Both the position numbers and the translations under genes were made by a program. From Bradyrhizobium lablabi (GTDB lineage: Bacteria > Pseudomonadota > Alphaproteobacteria > Rhizobiales > Xanthobacteraceae), in contig NZ_JAFCJK010000016.1 in the NCBI RefSeq assembly GCF_018131005.1, forward strand, positions 1 to 64,000: DNA of 64,000 nt, in the 5' to 3' direction. Below are positions 55,052-62,978 of this stretch, piece after piece; within the stretch, counting starts at the first letter, position 1; the number at the start of each line of letters is the position of its first letter. The notes under the pieces were generated by a model, which saw nothing but the letters and a program-made list of their open reading frames with translations, ran no database searches and was not told the DNA's origin.

Positions 55052-56251
55052 TCAGGTGAGCTGGACCAGTTGAGCCAACTTGCCTGCTTCCGTGTCTGCG
55101 TTGTGATTGAGTTGAACACGATCGTACGCGGCAGCTCCAATCGCTTCGAGTTCTTCCTTTGACGCGGCGAGGCACGCCTGCATGGCAGCGGTCAAGGCGG
55201 TGATATCTCCGGCCGGAACCAGCCAGCCATGCTCATTGGGTTGTACGAGTTCCGGAATGCCCGCGACATAGGTTGTGATCACAGGGCGCCGCAGCGCCAT
55301 TGCTTCCATGATCACGACAGGGAGACCCTCGGCAAAGCTTGGCAGCACCAATGCGCGGGCGGCGAGAAGCTCTTCGCGTACCTGTCGACTGCCAATCCAA
55401 CCGGTGATGCGAACGATGTCCGTCAGATCATATTCCCTGATGAGGGCTTCAATCGCTTCACGCATCTCTCCGTCGCCGGCGAGCACCAGCTCGAATCGCG
55501 TTCCCTGATCGCGCAACTGTCGCGCCGCTTCGATCAGCAGGATCTGTCCTTTTTGTTCGGTGAGCCGCCCGACGCAGATCAAGCGTCGACTTGTGCCAGC
55601 AGGCGAGGCCTCGCCGGTAAAGAAGGTTGGCTCCAGGCCGCAATGAACGATTTTTATCTTGTCCCAATGTTCGTGAGAAACTTGGCGATACAGCTGACTT
55701 CGTCCGAACGAACTGATCGCGACGACAAATTTGGCGCGCTCGATTTTCTCTGGTAGCGCGATGAATTTGGCCTTGTCGAACTCTTCGGGACCATGGGCCG
55801 TGAAGCTCCAGGTGGGGCCGCCAAGCGCGTGAACCAGCATGGCAACTTCCGCGGAATTGGTTCCGAAATGGGCGTGCAGATGCTCGCATTTCTCGGCGCG
55901 GACCCAGTTCAGGACCTGACAGGCCTCGAACAGATAAATGACGTGGACAAGAAGCGGTCGCTCGGCGCGCCTCCCGATCTTCCAAACCAGGCGGGCAGCT
56001 CCGAGCATCCGTAGCGGAGCGGTTAGGAGCACGCGGAAGAAGCTGATAAAAAGCGGCGCAAAGCCCGCCTTCAGCACATAACTGGTTCGGTTGCTTTCAA
56101 GCCGATCTTCCTCGCTCTGATGGACGTCGTCCCATCCACGTATGGATATGCGTTGGATCCGGATCCCCCGACGTTCGAGCGCAAGAATTTCACGTCTGAT
56201 GAAACTGTGGCTGACGGCCGGGTAGTGGTTAACAAGGTAGGCAACTCGCAT
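55052..56251 (-). CDS. Glycosyltransferase family 4 (WcaL/ExoL-like)
   Basis: The 399-residue enzyme starts at ATG 56251 (an in-frame TTG at 56275 is weaker). It opens with VAYLVNHYPAVSHSFIRREI, the typical start of colanic-acid-type GT4 enzymes. It then has HLHAHFGTNSAEVAML, CVGRLTEQKGQILLIEA, LVLAGDG and PSFAEGLPVVIMEAMALRRPVI, including the donor-site EX7E region. It should add a sugar to an EPS repeat unit. Confidence 0.9.
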   Translation of the reverse strand: MRVAYLVNHYPAVSHSFIRREILALERRGIRIQRISIRGWDDVHQSEEDRLESNRTSYVLKAGFAPLFISFFRVLLTAPLRMLGAARLVWKIGRRAERPLLVHVIYLFEACQVLNWVRAEKCEHLHAHFGTNSAEVAMLVHALGGPTWSFTAHGPEEFDKAKFIALPEKIERAKFVVAISSFGRSQLYRQVSHEHWDKIKIVHCGLEPTFFTGEASPAGTSRRLICVGRLTEQKGQILLIEAARQLRDQGTRFELVLAGDGEMREAIEALIREYDLTDIVRITGWIGSRQVREELLAARALVLPSFAEGLPVVIMEAMALRRPVITTYVAGIPELVQPNEHGWLVPAGDITALTAAMQACLAASKEELEAIGAAAYDRVQLNHNADTEAGKLAQLVQLT

Positions 56252-56511
56252 CAGAAATACCTGGGTGAGGTCCAATCTCGTGACAGTTCATCCCGCGGCA
56301 GGCAAGCCCGTTTGGAGCGGTGGATAAATCTCGTCGGTTAATCTTACTGCGCCGGCGTAAAGCTCCAAGGCGATTGCTCCTGCTTTGCTCGCCATGGCCG
56401 TTGCGCGCGTCGGGGCGGAGTCTAGAATAATGCCGGTTACAGGTACCGTTTTTGAAACGTCTCTCCCATGTTCATCGTCGCCGGCGATCATCTCATACCA
56501 TCCTGTCTCAC

Positions 56512-57714
56512 ATGCTGACCTTGATATCGGCGACTTTGGTGATCGCTGCGGTGCTGATCAGCATCCCCGTCGTCGTCTTCTTCATCGAAGTCGTCGCCTC
56601 GCTCGGAGGGGCGGAGCCGCACGACGAACTGCGAACACGGGACACGTCGACAGGGCGCGTCGCGATCGTTGTGCCCGCCCACAACGAGAGTTCCGGAGTT
56701 GTGCCGACAATTCAGGATATCAAGCCGCAATTGTCGAGCATGGACCAGCTGGTCGTCGTGGCCGACAATTGCACTGACGACACCGCCACGGTCGCTGATC
56801 TTGCGGGTGCTGAGGTTGTCACACGAAACAACCTGGCCGAGGTTGGCAAGGGCTTCGCCCTTGCTCGGGGCATCAACCATTTGAGCTCTGATCCGCCGGA
56901 CTATGTCGTCTTCGTCGACGCCGATTGTCGAATGGAGAAAGACGCGATTGCGCGGTTGGTGGCTGCCTGCGAGAGGGTGGACCGGCCCGTCCAGGCGCGC
57001 TATCTGATGAGGTCACCTGAGAACTCTCCGATCGATCACAGTTTCGCGGAGTTTGCCTGGATTGTCAGGAATTGGGCGCGTCCCCTGGGGTTGAGCCGCC
57101 TCGGTGGCCCAGTTCAGCTCATGGGTACGGGAATGATTTTCCCGTGGGAGTTGATCCGCTCCGCCTCGCTGGCCAGCGGCCACCTGGTCGAGGATATGAA
57201 GCTTGGTTTGGATTTGGCGGCAAAGGGCAAGGCTCCCGTGTTCCTGCCGTCCGCAGTTTGCTTGAGCGAATTTCCCGTGTCGGAGCAGGGCGCCGACAGC
57301 CAACGCCAACGCTGGATCCAGGGACATATCGGGACAATGCTTCGAACTGCTCCTCGGCTTCTGGTTCGCGCAATCGCCAAAGGGGATATCGACCTCCTCT
57401 TTCTCACGCTGGATCTTCTTGTTCCGCCGCTTTCGCTTTTGGGCCTGCTGGTCGCCACAACCTTCTTGTTGTCCTGTCTCGCGGCTCTGAGTGGGTTGTC
57501 CACCGCCGCCGCGATCATTGCGTTCGCCAACGTGCTCCTGTTTGTCCTCGCCCTATTGTTTGCGTGGATCACGTTCGGCAAGGACGTCTTGCCGGCACGA
57601 GCGATTGCGTCAAAGCTGCCGCTGATTGCGAGGAAGTTTGCTCTCTACGGGCAGATGCTGCTCGGCCGAAGGGCGGGCAAATGGGTCAGAACTGATCGGG
57701 GACGTTCCGAATAG
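56512..57714 (+). CDS. Membrane-anchored GT2 glycosyltransferase
   Basis: The 400-residue product starts at ATG 56512 and has an N-terminal membrane helix (1-25), a GT2 domain (AIVVPAHNESSG, VVVADNCTDDT, FVDADCRME, VEDMKLG and QRQRWIQGH, i.e. QxxRW), and C-terminal membrane helices. It resembles EPS and exosortase-locus GT2 enzymes. A longer frame begins at 56452. It is divergent from the GT4 gene at 55052. Confidence 0.87.
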   Translation: MLTLISATLVIAAVLISIPVVVFFIEVVASLGGAEPHDELRTRDTSTGRVAIVVPAHNESSGVVPTIQDIKPQLSSMDQLVVVADNCTDDTATVADLAGAEVVTRNNLAEVGKGFALARGINHLSSDPPDYVVFVDADCRMEKDAIARLVAACERVDRPVQARYLMRSPENSPIDHSFAEFAWIVRNWARPLGLSRLGGPVQLMGTGMIFPWELIRSASLASGHLVEDMKLGLDLAAKGKAPVFLPSAVCLSEFPVSEQGADSQRQRWIQGHIGTMLRTAPRLLVRAIAKGDIDLLFLTLDLLVPPLSLLGLLVATTFLLSCLAALSGLSTAAAIIAFANVLLFVLALLFAWITFGKDVLPARAIASKLPLIARKFALYGQMLLGRRAGKWVRTDRGRSE

Positions 57715-57936
57715 TCTCGCCATCGGCGCCCGGCATGGCCGATGGGTTGGCGTTCCCATTCCTCATTGATTAGCCACATCTCGGCTCGGCCATCATGGCT
57801 CGTCGCTCGCAGTCTGGCTTTGGGCCCTCTCACGTAGGCGTTATCGAACCTTGCTCGCCGGCACCCGACTGAATTCTAGGTGGCTGCCGTGCTTTGGCTC
57901 GGCTTTTGCTTTAATTGGCGCGGATAGGGGGAATCC

Positions 57937-58092
57937 ATGAAGCAGAAATCTCGAATAATCACGTCCGCTCGGCGGCATTTGAAAAAGCCACAGAGGACAC
58001 CCAAAAAGGTTGCCCTGTCAGACATCGCACGTCGCTACGAGGAGCTTCGTCGGCTGCGGAAACAATTGGTGGAAGCTGAAAATGTCAGGTGA
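57937..58092 (+). CDS. Small basic coiled-coil protein (RRYEELRRLR type)
   Basis: ATG 57937 has 'aggggga' 6 bases upstream, an excellent site for so small a gene. The 51-residue product has a basic N-terminus (SARRHLKKPQRTPKK) and a helix IARRYEELRRLRKQLVEAE. It resembles the products at 7485 and 26236. No function is known; the basic head may bind nucleic acid. Confidence 0.65.
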   Translation: MKQKSRIITSARRHLKKPQRTPKKVALSDIARRYEELRRLRKQLVEAENVR

Positions 58093-58282
58093 GGCGCTTA
58101 GTCAGCTCCTTGCGGCTACGATGAACCAGGAATCCAGCCTTCTGAAATCCCTCAAGTTGTCTTAGGGCTCACGGCAGCCAACGAGTTTGTCGGGATTTAT
58201 TTTGGCTGTAATTAAATATGATCGCCAAAAACATTCGCGAATAGTAATTACTTAATAGAATTAATCCGTGCCTTCCCATATA

Positions 58283-58311
58283 TTGACGCGTATTGCATAT
58301 TCCAGTATGAA
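58283..58311 (+). promoter_or_regulatory. Sigma-70-like promoter of the 58345 PEP-CTERM gene
   Basis: TTGACG (58283-58288) and TATGAA (58306-58311) are 17 bases apart, ending 34 bases before the start codon. The -35 region is part of the TTGACGCG sequence shared with other PEP-CTERM genes in the window. Confidence 0.6.
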
Positions 58312-58344
58312 GCATGAGTTCATTTCAAAAACGGGGCCGTTAGA

Positions 58345-58965
58345 ATGCGCTTTTTCAATAGGTATGTTGCAGCGAGTTTGCTTACCCTCGCTGGTTGTCT
58401 TGCGGTAGCGCCCGCCAAGGCGGAAATTGTCATCTCTGGCACCACTGACGGCTGCTTCGGCTCGGGTTGCTCGGCGGGCGCTGGGAGTTCGGAAAGCATT
58501 TCACATTTAACCTTTACGGACGGATCTTTTAGTGGAACGACCGTGAATAATCTTCTCTCGGTTAGTTCGTTCGGCGTTTTCTCGCTCGCGAACGGCACCA
58601 ACGATTACGACGGAACATCGTTCACGTTGTTTCTTGACTTCACTGCGCCTCCGGGTACGTCGCCCGATCCTGGCAATTTCCTGGCTGCGATCACGGGAAG
58701 CGTCCACGGAAACACTGGATCTCTCCACGTTGATTTCTCGAGTGTCCCCACGGTTTTCACCTATAACGGTGGTACGTTTTCGCTCGTGATCAATGATCTC
58801 GACGTGGCGGTCGGCGGATCTACCAACGTTTCCGGTCTCTTCACAGCTACCCCCGCAGTTCCCGAACCGACAACCTGGGCAATGATGCTTCTTGGCTTTG
58901 CCGGTCTGGGCTTTCTTGCGTATCGGCGGCGCGGGACAGGAGCGTCCCAGCTTCGCCTGGTGTAG
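58345..58965 (+). CDS. PEP-CTERM sorting-domain protein
   Basis: The 206-residue product has a signal peptide (cut near APAKA-EIV), a Gly/Ser/Thr-rich beta-type body with two early cysteines (DGCFGSGC), and the tail VPEPTTWAMMLLGFAGLGFL followed by AYRRRG. It is a predicted exosortase substrate. It has its own promoter and is followed directly by a strong terminator, so it is a single-gene unit. Confidence 0.92.
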   Translation: MRFFNRYVAASLLTLAGCLAVAPAKAEIVISGTTDGCFGSGCSAGAGSSESISHLTFTDGSFSGTTVNNLLSVSSFGVFSLANGTNDYDGTSFTLFLDFTAPPGTSPDPGNFLAAITGSVHGNTGSLHVDFSSVPTVFTYNGGTFSLVINDLDVAVGGSTNVSGLFTATPAVPEPTTWAMMLLGFAGLGFLAYRRRGTGASQLRLV

Positions 58966-58985
58966 AGCCTCCCGCGATTGAGCAA

Positions 58986-59013
58986 AAGGCCGCCCTTGGG
59001 CGGCCTTTTTTTT
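58986..59013 (+). terminator. Rho-independent terminator after the 58345 gene
   Basis: Arms aaggccgccc and gggcggcctt with a 2-base loop are followed by a run of eight T. The same GGCCGCC/GGCGGCC stem ends neighbouring PEP-CTERM genes. Confidence 0.88.
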
Positions 59014-59285
59014 GGTATCGCGTGGACTTTCTCGATGTTGCAAGGGTCTGTGGGGACAGGTTGTGTTGGAACACGATTGAAGGAATACATAGGGCGGCTT
59101 TCGGCTTCAACTAGCGTAACCGGCCCTCAAGTTTGCGGATCTGTCCCTCGAGCCCGCTGTCATAGGCCATGGGGCGGCGCTTCGGACAACCCGCTGCGAC
59201 TGCTCATAGCGAAGCTCAGGGCTTGACGAAGAAGGCCGCCTCGTGTCCGGCGGCCTTCCCAGGTCAACGAGCGCTCGGCTCGAGC
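59014..59285. other. Gap between two PEP-CTERM genes
   Basis: No gene is supported. A 20-codon minus-strand frame at 59111-59170 lacks a ribosome site. The stretch ends in the minus-strand terminator hairpin at 59231-59258. Confidence 0.5.
59231..59258 (-). terminator. Terminator-like hairpin after the 59286 PEP-CTERM gene
   Basis: Arms gaaggccgcc and ggcggccttc with an 8-base loop lie 28 bases beyond the stop on the minus strand and read into TTC repeats. It shares its stem with the other PEP-CTERM terminators. Confidence 0.7.
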
Positions 59286-59936
59286 TTATGCGAGACGGAA
59301 CGCGCCATTGTTGTTGCGCTTGCGGCGATAGGCCAGGAAGCCAACACCTGCGAAGCCCATCAGCATCATGGCCCAGGTCGTTGTCTCCGGAACTGGCGTA
59401 ACAACATCGGGGGTGAACCCGAAGCCCATTTGCTTGAAATTATCGAAGCCCAATCCGAGACCCTCGATCTGGATCGTCTTGATGAGTTCGCCCGTGCCCG
59501 GCTTCACCTGGAAGCCGATTCGAGTGAAATCGCCATTGTCGGTGATGGTGAACGTAAAAATGGAATCGTTCTGGTCCGTAATCGTGACCTTGATATCCTG
59601 ATCGGCATTCGTGGAAACAGCACCGCGGAACGAAAATTCATTAAATGCCGTTGGGTCCTCCGGCGTGATCAGCAGGGTGGTAATTGGCGTGGTGACGGCG
59701 TTGATGGAGGCGGTGCCGTTCGCAGTTGAGACGTCCACGTTAGCCTTGAAGTCGATGGTTTCCCCTCCGGAGGTCCCGGTAAAGGTGGTGTTGGCTAAGA
59801 CCAACGCAGCGGTGGAGAGGTTGACGCTTTGTCCGACGGGCGTCGGATCGAGGATGAAATCAGCGCGAGCGGCTGAAGAGAACAAGATAGCAGACGCGGA
59901 AATCATCGCGGCCGCCAGAATTCCTGATTTAATCAT
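59286..59936 (-). CDS. PEP-CTERM-type protein with variant VPETTTW motif
   Basis: ATG 59936 has 'gggag' 8 bases upstream. The 216-residue product has a signal peptide (cut near SAARA-DF), a Thr-rich body and the tail PVPETTTWAMMLMGFAGVGFL then AYRRKR. The second Pro of the PEP motif is replaced by Thr, while every other tail feature is conserved. It may still be an exosortase substrate, or be cut less well. Monocistronic, with its own terminator. Confidence 0.85.
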   Translation of the reverse strand: MIKSGILAAAMISASAILFSSAARADFILDPTPVGQSVNLSTAALVLANTTFTGTSGGETIDFKANVDVSTANGTASINAVTTPITTLLITPEDPTAFNEFSFRGAVSTNADQDIKVTITDQNDSIFTFTITDNGDFTRIGFQVKPGTGELIKTIQIEGLGLGFDNFKQMGFGFTPDVVTPVPETTTWAMMLMGFAGVGFLAYRRKRNNNGAFRLA

Positions 59937-60024
59937 TTCGCACTCCCACAAAACTGGATGAAACGACCGAAAATCAATTGTTGTCTATTTTTTTTGCAGC
60001 TTTACTCACGGTGAAGAATTTGTA

Positions 60025-60038
60025 AAGAGTTAACTCTT
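60025..60038. promoter_or_regulatory. 14-bp palindrome upstream of the 59286 gene
   Basis: A perfect palindrome, aagagttaactctt, lies about 90 bases upstream of the start codon at 59936. Its GTTAAC core recurs in the palindrome at 60234-60245 in the divergent promoter. It may be a regulator binding site. Confidence 0.4.
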
Positions 60039-60221
60039 GCCATGGCATTTTATCCTGCAAAATCCGATTTAAAGTTGTAAGAATGCGCAGGCCAGCCCTC
60101 TGATCGAATTCAGAGCTCTTGCTGTCGTCGCCAGGTATTTTGGCTTTTCGATACCGGCCCGGGCTAAAACGTGAATTCGCTATTTCACCGGGGGCCGCGA
60201 CAAATAAGGGCGGATCGGCAC

Positions 60222-60262
60222 TTGACGCATATGCCCGTTAACGGGTATTGTTTGTAAACAAT
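60222..60262 (+). promoter_or_regulatory. Promoter and twin palindromes upstream of the 60297 gene
   Basis: TTGACG (60222-60227) and TATTGT (60246-60251) are 18 bases apart. A perfect palindrome cccgttaacggg fills 60234-60245, and a second inverted repeat, attgttt-gt-aaacaat, covers 60247-60262 over the -10 region. This arrangement suggests an operator that blocks RNA polymerase. Confidence 0.5.
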
Positions 60263-60296
60263 TTATTAATAATACAATTTAATTGGAGGGGTTCGT

Positions 60297-61004
60297 ATGT
60301 TTAAATCTGCTGGCGCTGGCGCCTTGCTTCTGGCCGGAATTCTGCTTTCCCCCACAGTCCAGGCAGCAACGATCACGCAGGCGGACCTGACCGACGGCGC
60401 AAATTCCGTCTCGGTTGGAGGGATTACTGTTTCGGCGAGCACCGGCGGCACGTTTGGCCACAAGACGCTGAACGGCGTTACCGGCGTCGGTGTGAATGGC
60501 GCGAACTCCGTGGTCGATGCAGAAATCGACAACAACGAGAGCATCACGTTCGCCGCGTCTACAACGCAATTGCTCCAAAGCTTTTCGGTGGCGTTTCTCT
60601 ACGCGAACGGTTCGTTCGGCGACAACGTCAATGAATTCTCGGTCGTGGACGCTGTCACTGGCGTCGTGACCACTATCACTCTTCAAGTAACCAGTGCCAC
60701 GACTGCAGATTTGATCGGAGCAGTGGGCACGGTCCAAAACGACTCGCCCGGCAACAACAACGGCGGCGGCCAGTGGACGGTCACATTCACCGATCCACTC
60801 GCCTTTAATAGCCTCATCTTCCGAACCGCGGCTGGAAACGGCGGAGACTCGGCGCCCTTGGGTGACTTTGCCTTCCACGATGTCACCTTCACCGCGGCGG
60901 TGCCAGAACCCTCCACCTGGGCGATGCTGATCCTGGGCTTTGCTGGAGTTGGTTTCCTTGCCTACCGCAGGCGGCAAACGGGAGCATCGCCGTCGCTGGC
61001 GTAA
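60297..61004 (+). CDS. PEP-CTERM sorting-domain protein
   Basis: ATG 60297 has 'ggagggg' 5 bases upstream. The 235-residue product has a signal peptide (cut after TVQA), a body rich in Gly, Asn and Thr with FGHKTLNGVTGVGVNG, and the tail VPEPSTWAMLILGFAGVGFL then AYRRRQ. It is a predicted exosortase substrate with its own promoter region and terminator. Confidence 0.93.
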   Translation: MFKSAGAGALLLAGILLSPTVQAATITQADLTDGANSVSVGGITVSASTGGTFGHKTLNGVTGVGVNGANSVVDAEIDNNESITFAASTTQLLQSFSVAFLYANGSFGDNVNEFSVVDAVTGVVTTITLQVTSATTADLIGAVGTVQNDSPGNNNGGGQWTVTFTDPLAFNSLIFRTAAGNGGDSAPLGDFAFHDVTFTAAVPEPSTWAMLILGFAGVGFLAYRRRQTGASPSLA

Positions 61005-61023
61005 AAACAAACGTCTGCATTTG

Positions 61024-61050
61024 AAAAGGCCGCCCTCCAGGCGGCCTTTC
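61024..61050 (+). terminator. Terminator after the 60297 gene
   Basis: Stem aaaaggccgcc/ggcggcctttc with a 5-base loop, 20 bases after the stop. The T-run is short (TTT). It may also serve the minus-strand gene at 61090. Confidence 0.75.
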
Positions 61051-61089
61051 CGTTTGCGCGATGGACATCCAAACGGACAGGCGCATTTG

Positions 61090-61392
61090 CTACATCTCGA
61101 TGTCAGGCCTCAGCAAGGCGCGCGCTTGCCATTTCATCTGAGGCTGACTTTGCCGGATGCAAAAGCGCCCGTCGCCGACGGGCACCCTCAGTACGGCAGT
61201 CGGCTTGTTGCTGCAGCATTGCTGGAAGCTATCCGGGAAGCCGAGCTGGTAGATATAGAAGCGCGCATAGGACGGCTCGACCGAAATCACCAGATCCAGA
61301 TATCGGAGGTGGGGCGGCAGCTTGCCGTGCAGATCGACGAGGCGTTCTCCCGGCGCGCAGGCCAGTGCCGCCATCAGCAGGATCTTCTCCAT
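61090..61392 (-). CDS. Hypothetical small protein
   Basis: The 100-residue frame starts at ATG 61392 (GTG 61395 also possible). It contains several cysteines (ALACAPGE, QQCCSNK, GRFCIRQ) and aromatic residues (PSYARFYIYQLGF). A short hydrophobic start could be a weak signal peptide. The ribosome site is poor and no family is recognised. It lies in the only sizeable space within the PEP-CTERM cluster. Confidence 0.42.
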   Translation of the reverse strand: MEKILLMAALACAPGERLVDLHGKLPPHLRYLDLVISVEPSYARFYIYQLGFPDSFQQCCSNKPTAVLRVPVGDGRFCIRQSQPQMKWQARALLRPDIEM

Positions 61393-61628
61393 CACGGCTT
61401 CAATCCGATCCCGGCACCGCCCGGCGCACCTTGAGATTTAAATGTTAAGATCGCCGGGCAAAATGAAACTGATTCTTTGGAAATCACCGATTTCGGGCGG
61501 ATGCAACCAGCTTTAACGTCCGTTCCTTTTTCGGCTCTATGCATTCTGCGACCGATTTAGCACATTTTTTGGCTGGATTCACGATCATGCTGCCCCGCAC
61601 CAAGTTTCATTTGACTCTTCAATAAATC

Positions 61629-61660
61629 CCAATTAACGAGATTAACACCAAGTTAATTGG
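61629..61660 (+). promoter_or_regulatory. Inverted repeat upstream of the 61679 gene
   Basis: Arms ccaattaac (61629-61637) and gttaattgg (61652-61660) are exact reverse complements 14 bases apart, ending 18 bases before the start codon. TTGACT at 61611-61616 may be the -35 box. The layout suggests a regulator site. Confidence 0.4.
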
Positions 61661-61678
61661 AATATTGGGAGTAGATTT

Positions 61679-62368
61679 ATGCGCAGAATGGGTTTCGCTC
61701 TCGCTACGATCCTTGGCTCTCTTGCGATCGTACCGGCGGCAAATGCTGCTGTTATGGCTGATGTGGCCGATGCCGGCATTGGGACGAATGTCGGAATGAA
61801 TTTCAACTCCATCCCGGCGTCGACGAACGCGAATGCTCAGTCGCCCATTGTCATCGGCGACTGGACGTTCACGAACAGCACTCAGCCGGTGCAAGTCAAC
61901 GTTGACGGCAGCAGTAACGGAGCTCAGCCCTTTGGGACGAGCGGCAACTATCTGAGCGTTCTCGGCTCGGGCTCGGAGGATGTGTCATTTTCGGCGCGGT
62001 CTTCGTTCTCGTTCTTCTGGGGTTCGATTGACGACTTCAACACGCTCGTCGTTCACACCTTGGGAGGCGCCAACTACACCTTCACTGGTACTACGATCGC
62101 GGCCCAGTTTGCCGCCGAAGGCGTGAAGGCAAATGGCTGCCAGAACCTGACCGATTGCAACCGGTACTTTACCTTCACGGCTGACCCCGGCGAGCAGATC
62201 ACCGGGTTCTCGATGTCCTCGTCGTCAAACTCGTTCGAAATCACCAACATCTCCGCTGTGCCGGAGCCCACGACCTGGGCGATGATGATCCTGGGCTTCC
62301 TCGGACTTGGCTTCCTTGGTTACCGGAAGTCGGCGAAGTCCTCGACCAACGCCTTCCGTATCGCCTGA
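61679..62368 (+). CDS. PEP-CTERM sorting-domain protein
   Basis: ATG 61679 has 'gggag' 8 bases upstream. The 229-residue product has a signal peptide (cut after AANA), a body with WTFTNSTQPVQV, SFFWGSIDDFNTL and two cysteines (NGCQNLTDCNR), and the tail VPEPTTWAMMILGFLGLGFL then GYRKSAK. It is a predicted exosortase substrate, monocistronic. Confidence 0.93.
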   Translation: MRRMGFALATILGSLAIVPAANAAVMADVADAGIGTNVGMNFNSIPASTNANAQSPIVIGDWTFTNSTQPVQVNVDGSSNGAQPFGTSGNYLSVLGSGSEDVSFSARSSFSFFWGSIDDFNTLVVHTLGGANYTFTGTTIAAQFAAEGVKANGCQNLTDCNRYFTFTADPGEQITGFSMSSSSNSFEITNISAVPEPTTWAMMILGFLGLGFLGYRKSAKSSTNAFRIA

Positions 62369-62390
62369 ATTTCGGGCACACGCATAAATC

Positions 62391-62418
62391 GAAAAGGCCG
62401 CCACTGGCGGCCTTTTTC
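62391..62418 (+). terminator. Terminator after the 61679 gene
   Basis: Stem aaaaggccgcc/ggcggcctttt with a 3-base loop, followed by T-rich sequence. Same stem type as at 58986 and 61024. Confidence 0.85.
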
Positions 62419-62504
62419 TTGTCCGGACGAAACGCGAATGGCGATCGAGTGCAACGCGGCCAGTGCAATGGCGTCCGCCAGTTCAAGCGCAGCAGAACGG
62501 CCGC

Positions 62505-62711
62505 TTACGCCAACACGCCGCGCCTGACGGCGAATGCGAAATTCCCGACAAACGTTTCGATGTCAGGCGGATGGCTATCGGACAAGGTCTTGGCGGCGGC
62601 GCGTAGCGACCAGTGCGATCTGCGTTCGATCTCATCGAGGTCGTCAGATACGGCCTCGAGCGCACGTTGCAGGCGCAGCAATTCGGCGCGCGGATCTCCT
62701 TTTGTACTCAT
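62505..62711 (-). CDS. Small charged coiled-coil protein
   Basis: ATG 62711 has 'ggggaggg' 5 bases upstream. The 68-residue product has a charged helical first half (AELLRLQRALEAVSDDLDEIERR) and a second half with HPPDIETFVGNFAFAVRRG. No family is recognised. It lies between two PEP-CTERM genes on the opposite strand. It is loosely similar in style to the other small coiled-coil proteins but lacks their YxELxRLR core. Confidence 0.6.
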   Translation of the reverse strand: MSTKGDPRAELLRLQRALEAVSDDLDEIERRSHWSLRAAAKTLSDSHPPDIETFVGNFAFAVRRGVLA

Positions 62712-62883
62712 ATGACCCTCCCCAAGGCCCACAATTCAAGCGCGTCCAGTAAAATTCAAAAAACAATAATATTCCAGTTAAATTAATCACGATTCAAATC
62801 GAAGGCGTGCGACTTTGGTTGTTAATTGAGCGGACGCGGTCTCGGGTCGCTCTCAAGAACTGTTAAATATATGGAAAGCCCTA

Positions 62884-62913
62884 TTGACGCGTCGCAGCAC
62901 GCGCCTCTATTCA
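62884..62913 (+). promoter_or_regulatory. Putative promoter of the 62979 PEP-CTERM gene
   Basis: TTGACG (62884-62889), within TTGACGCG, is followed after 18 bases by TATTCA (62908-62913). It ends 65 bases before the start codon. Confidence 0.45.
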
Positions 62914-62978
62914 AGGTTTCACAAGCAATCGTAGTGCGAATCTGATTTCACAACTCGCGCCGTGCTCGGGAGACAATA

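Noticed and set aside
59111..59170. 20-codon minus-strand frame beginning MAYDSGLEGQIRKLEGRLR
   Set aside because: The helical look is attractive, but no ribosome site precedes it and nothing supports expression.
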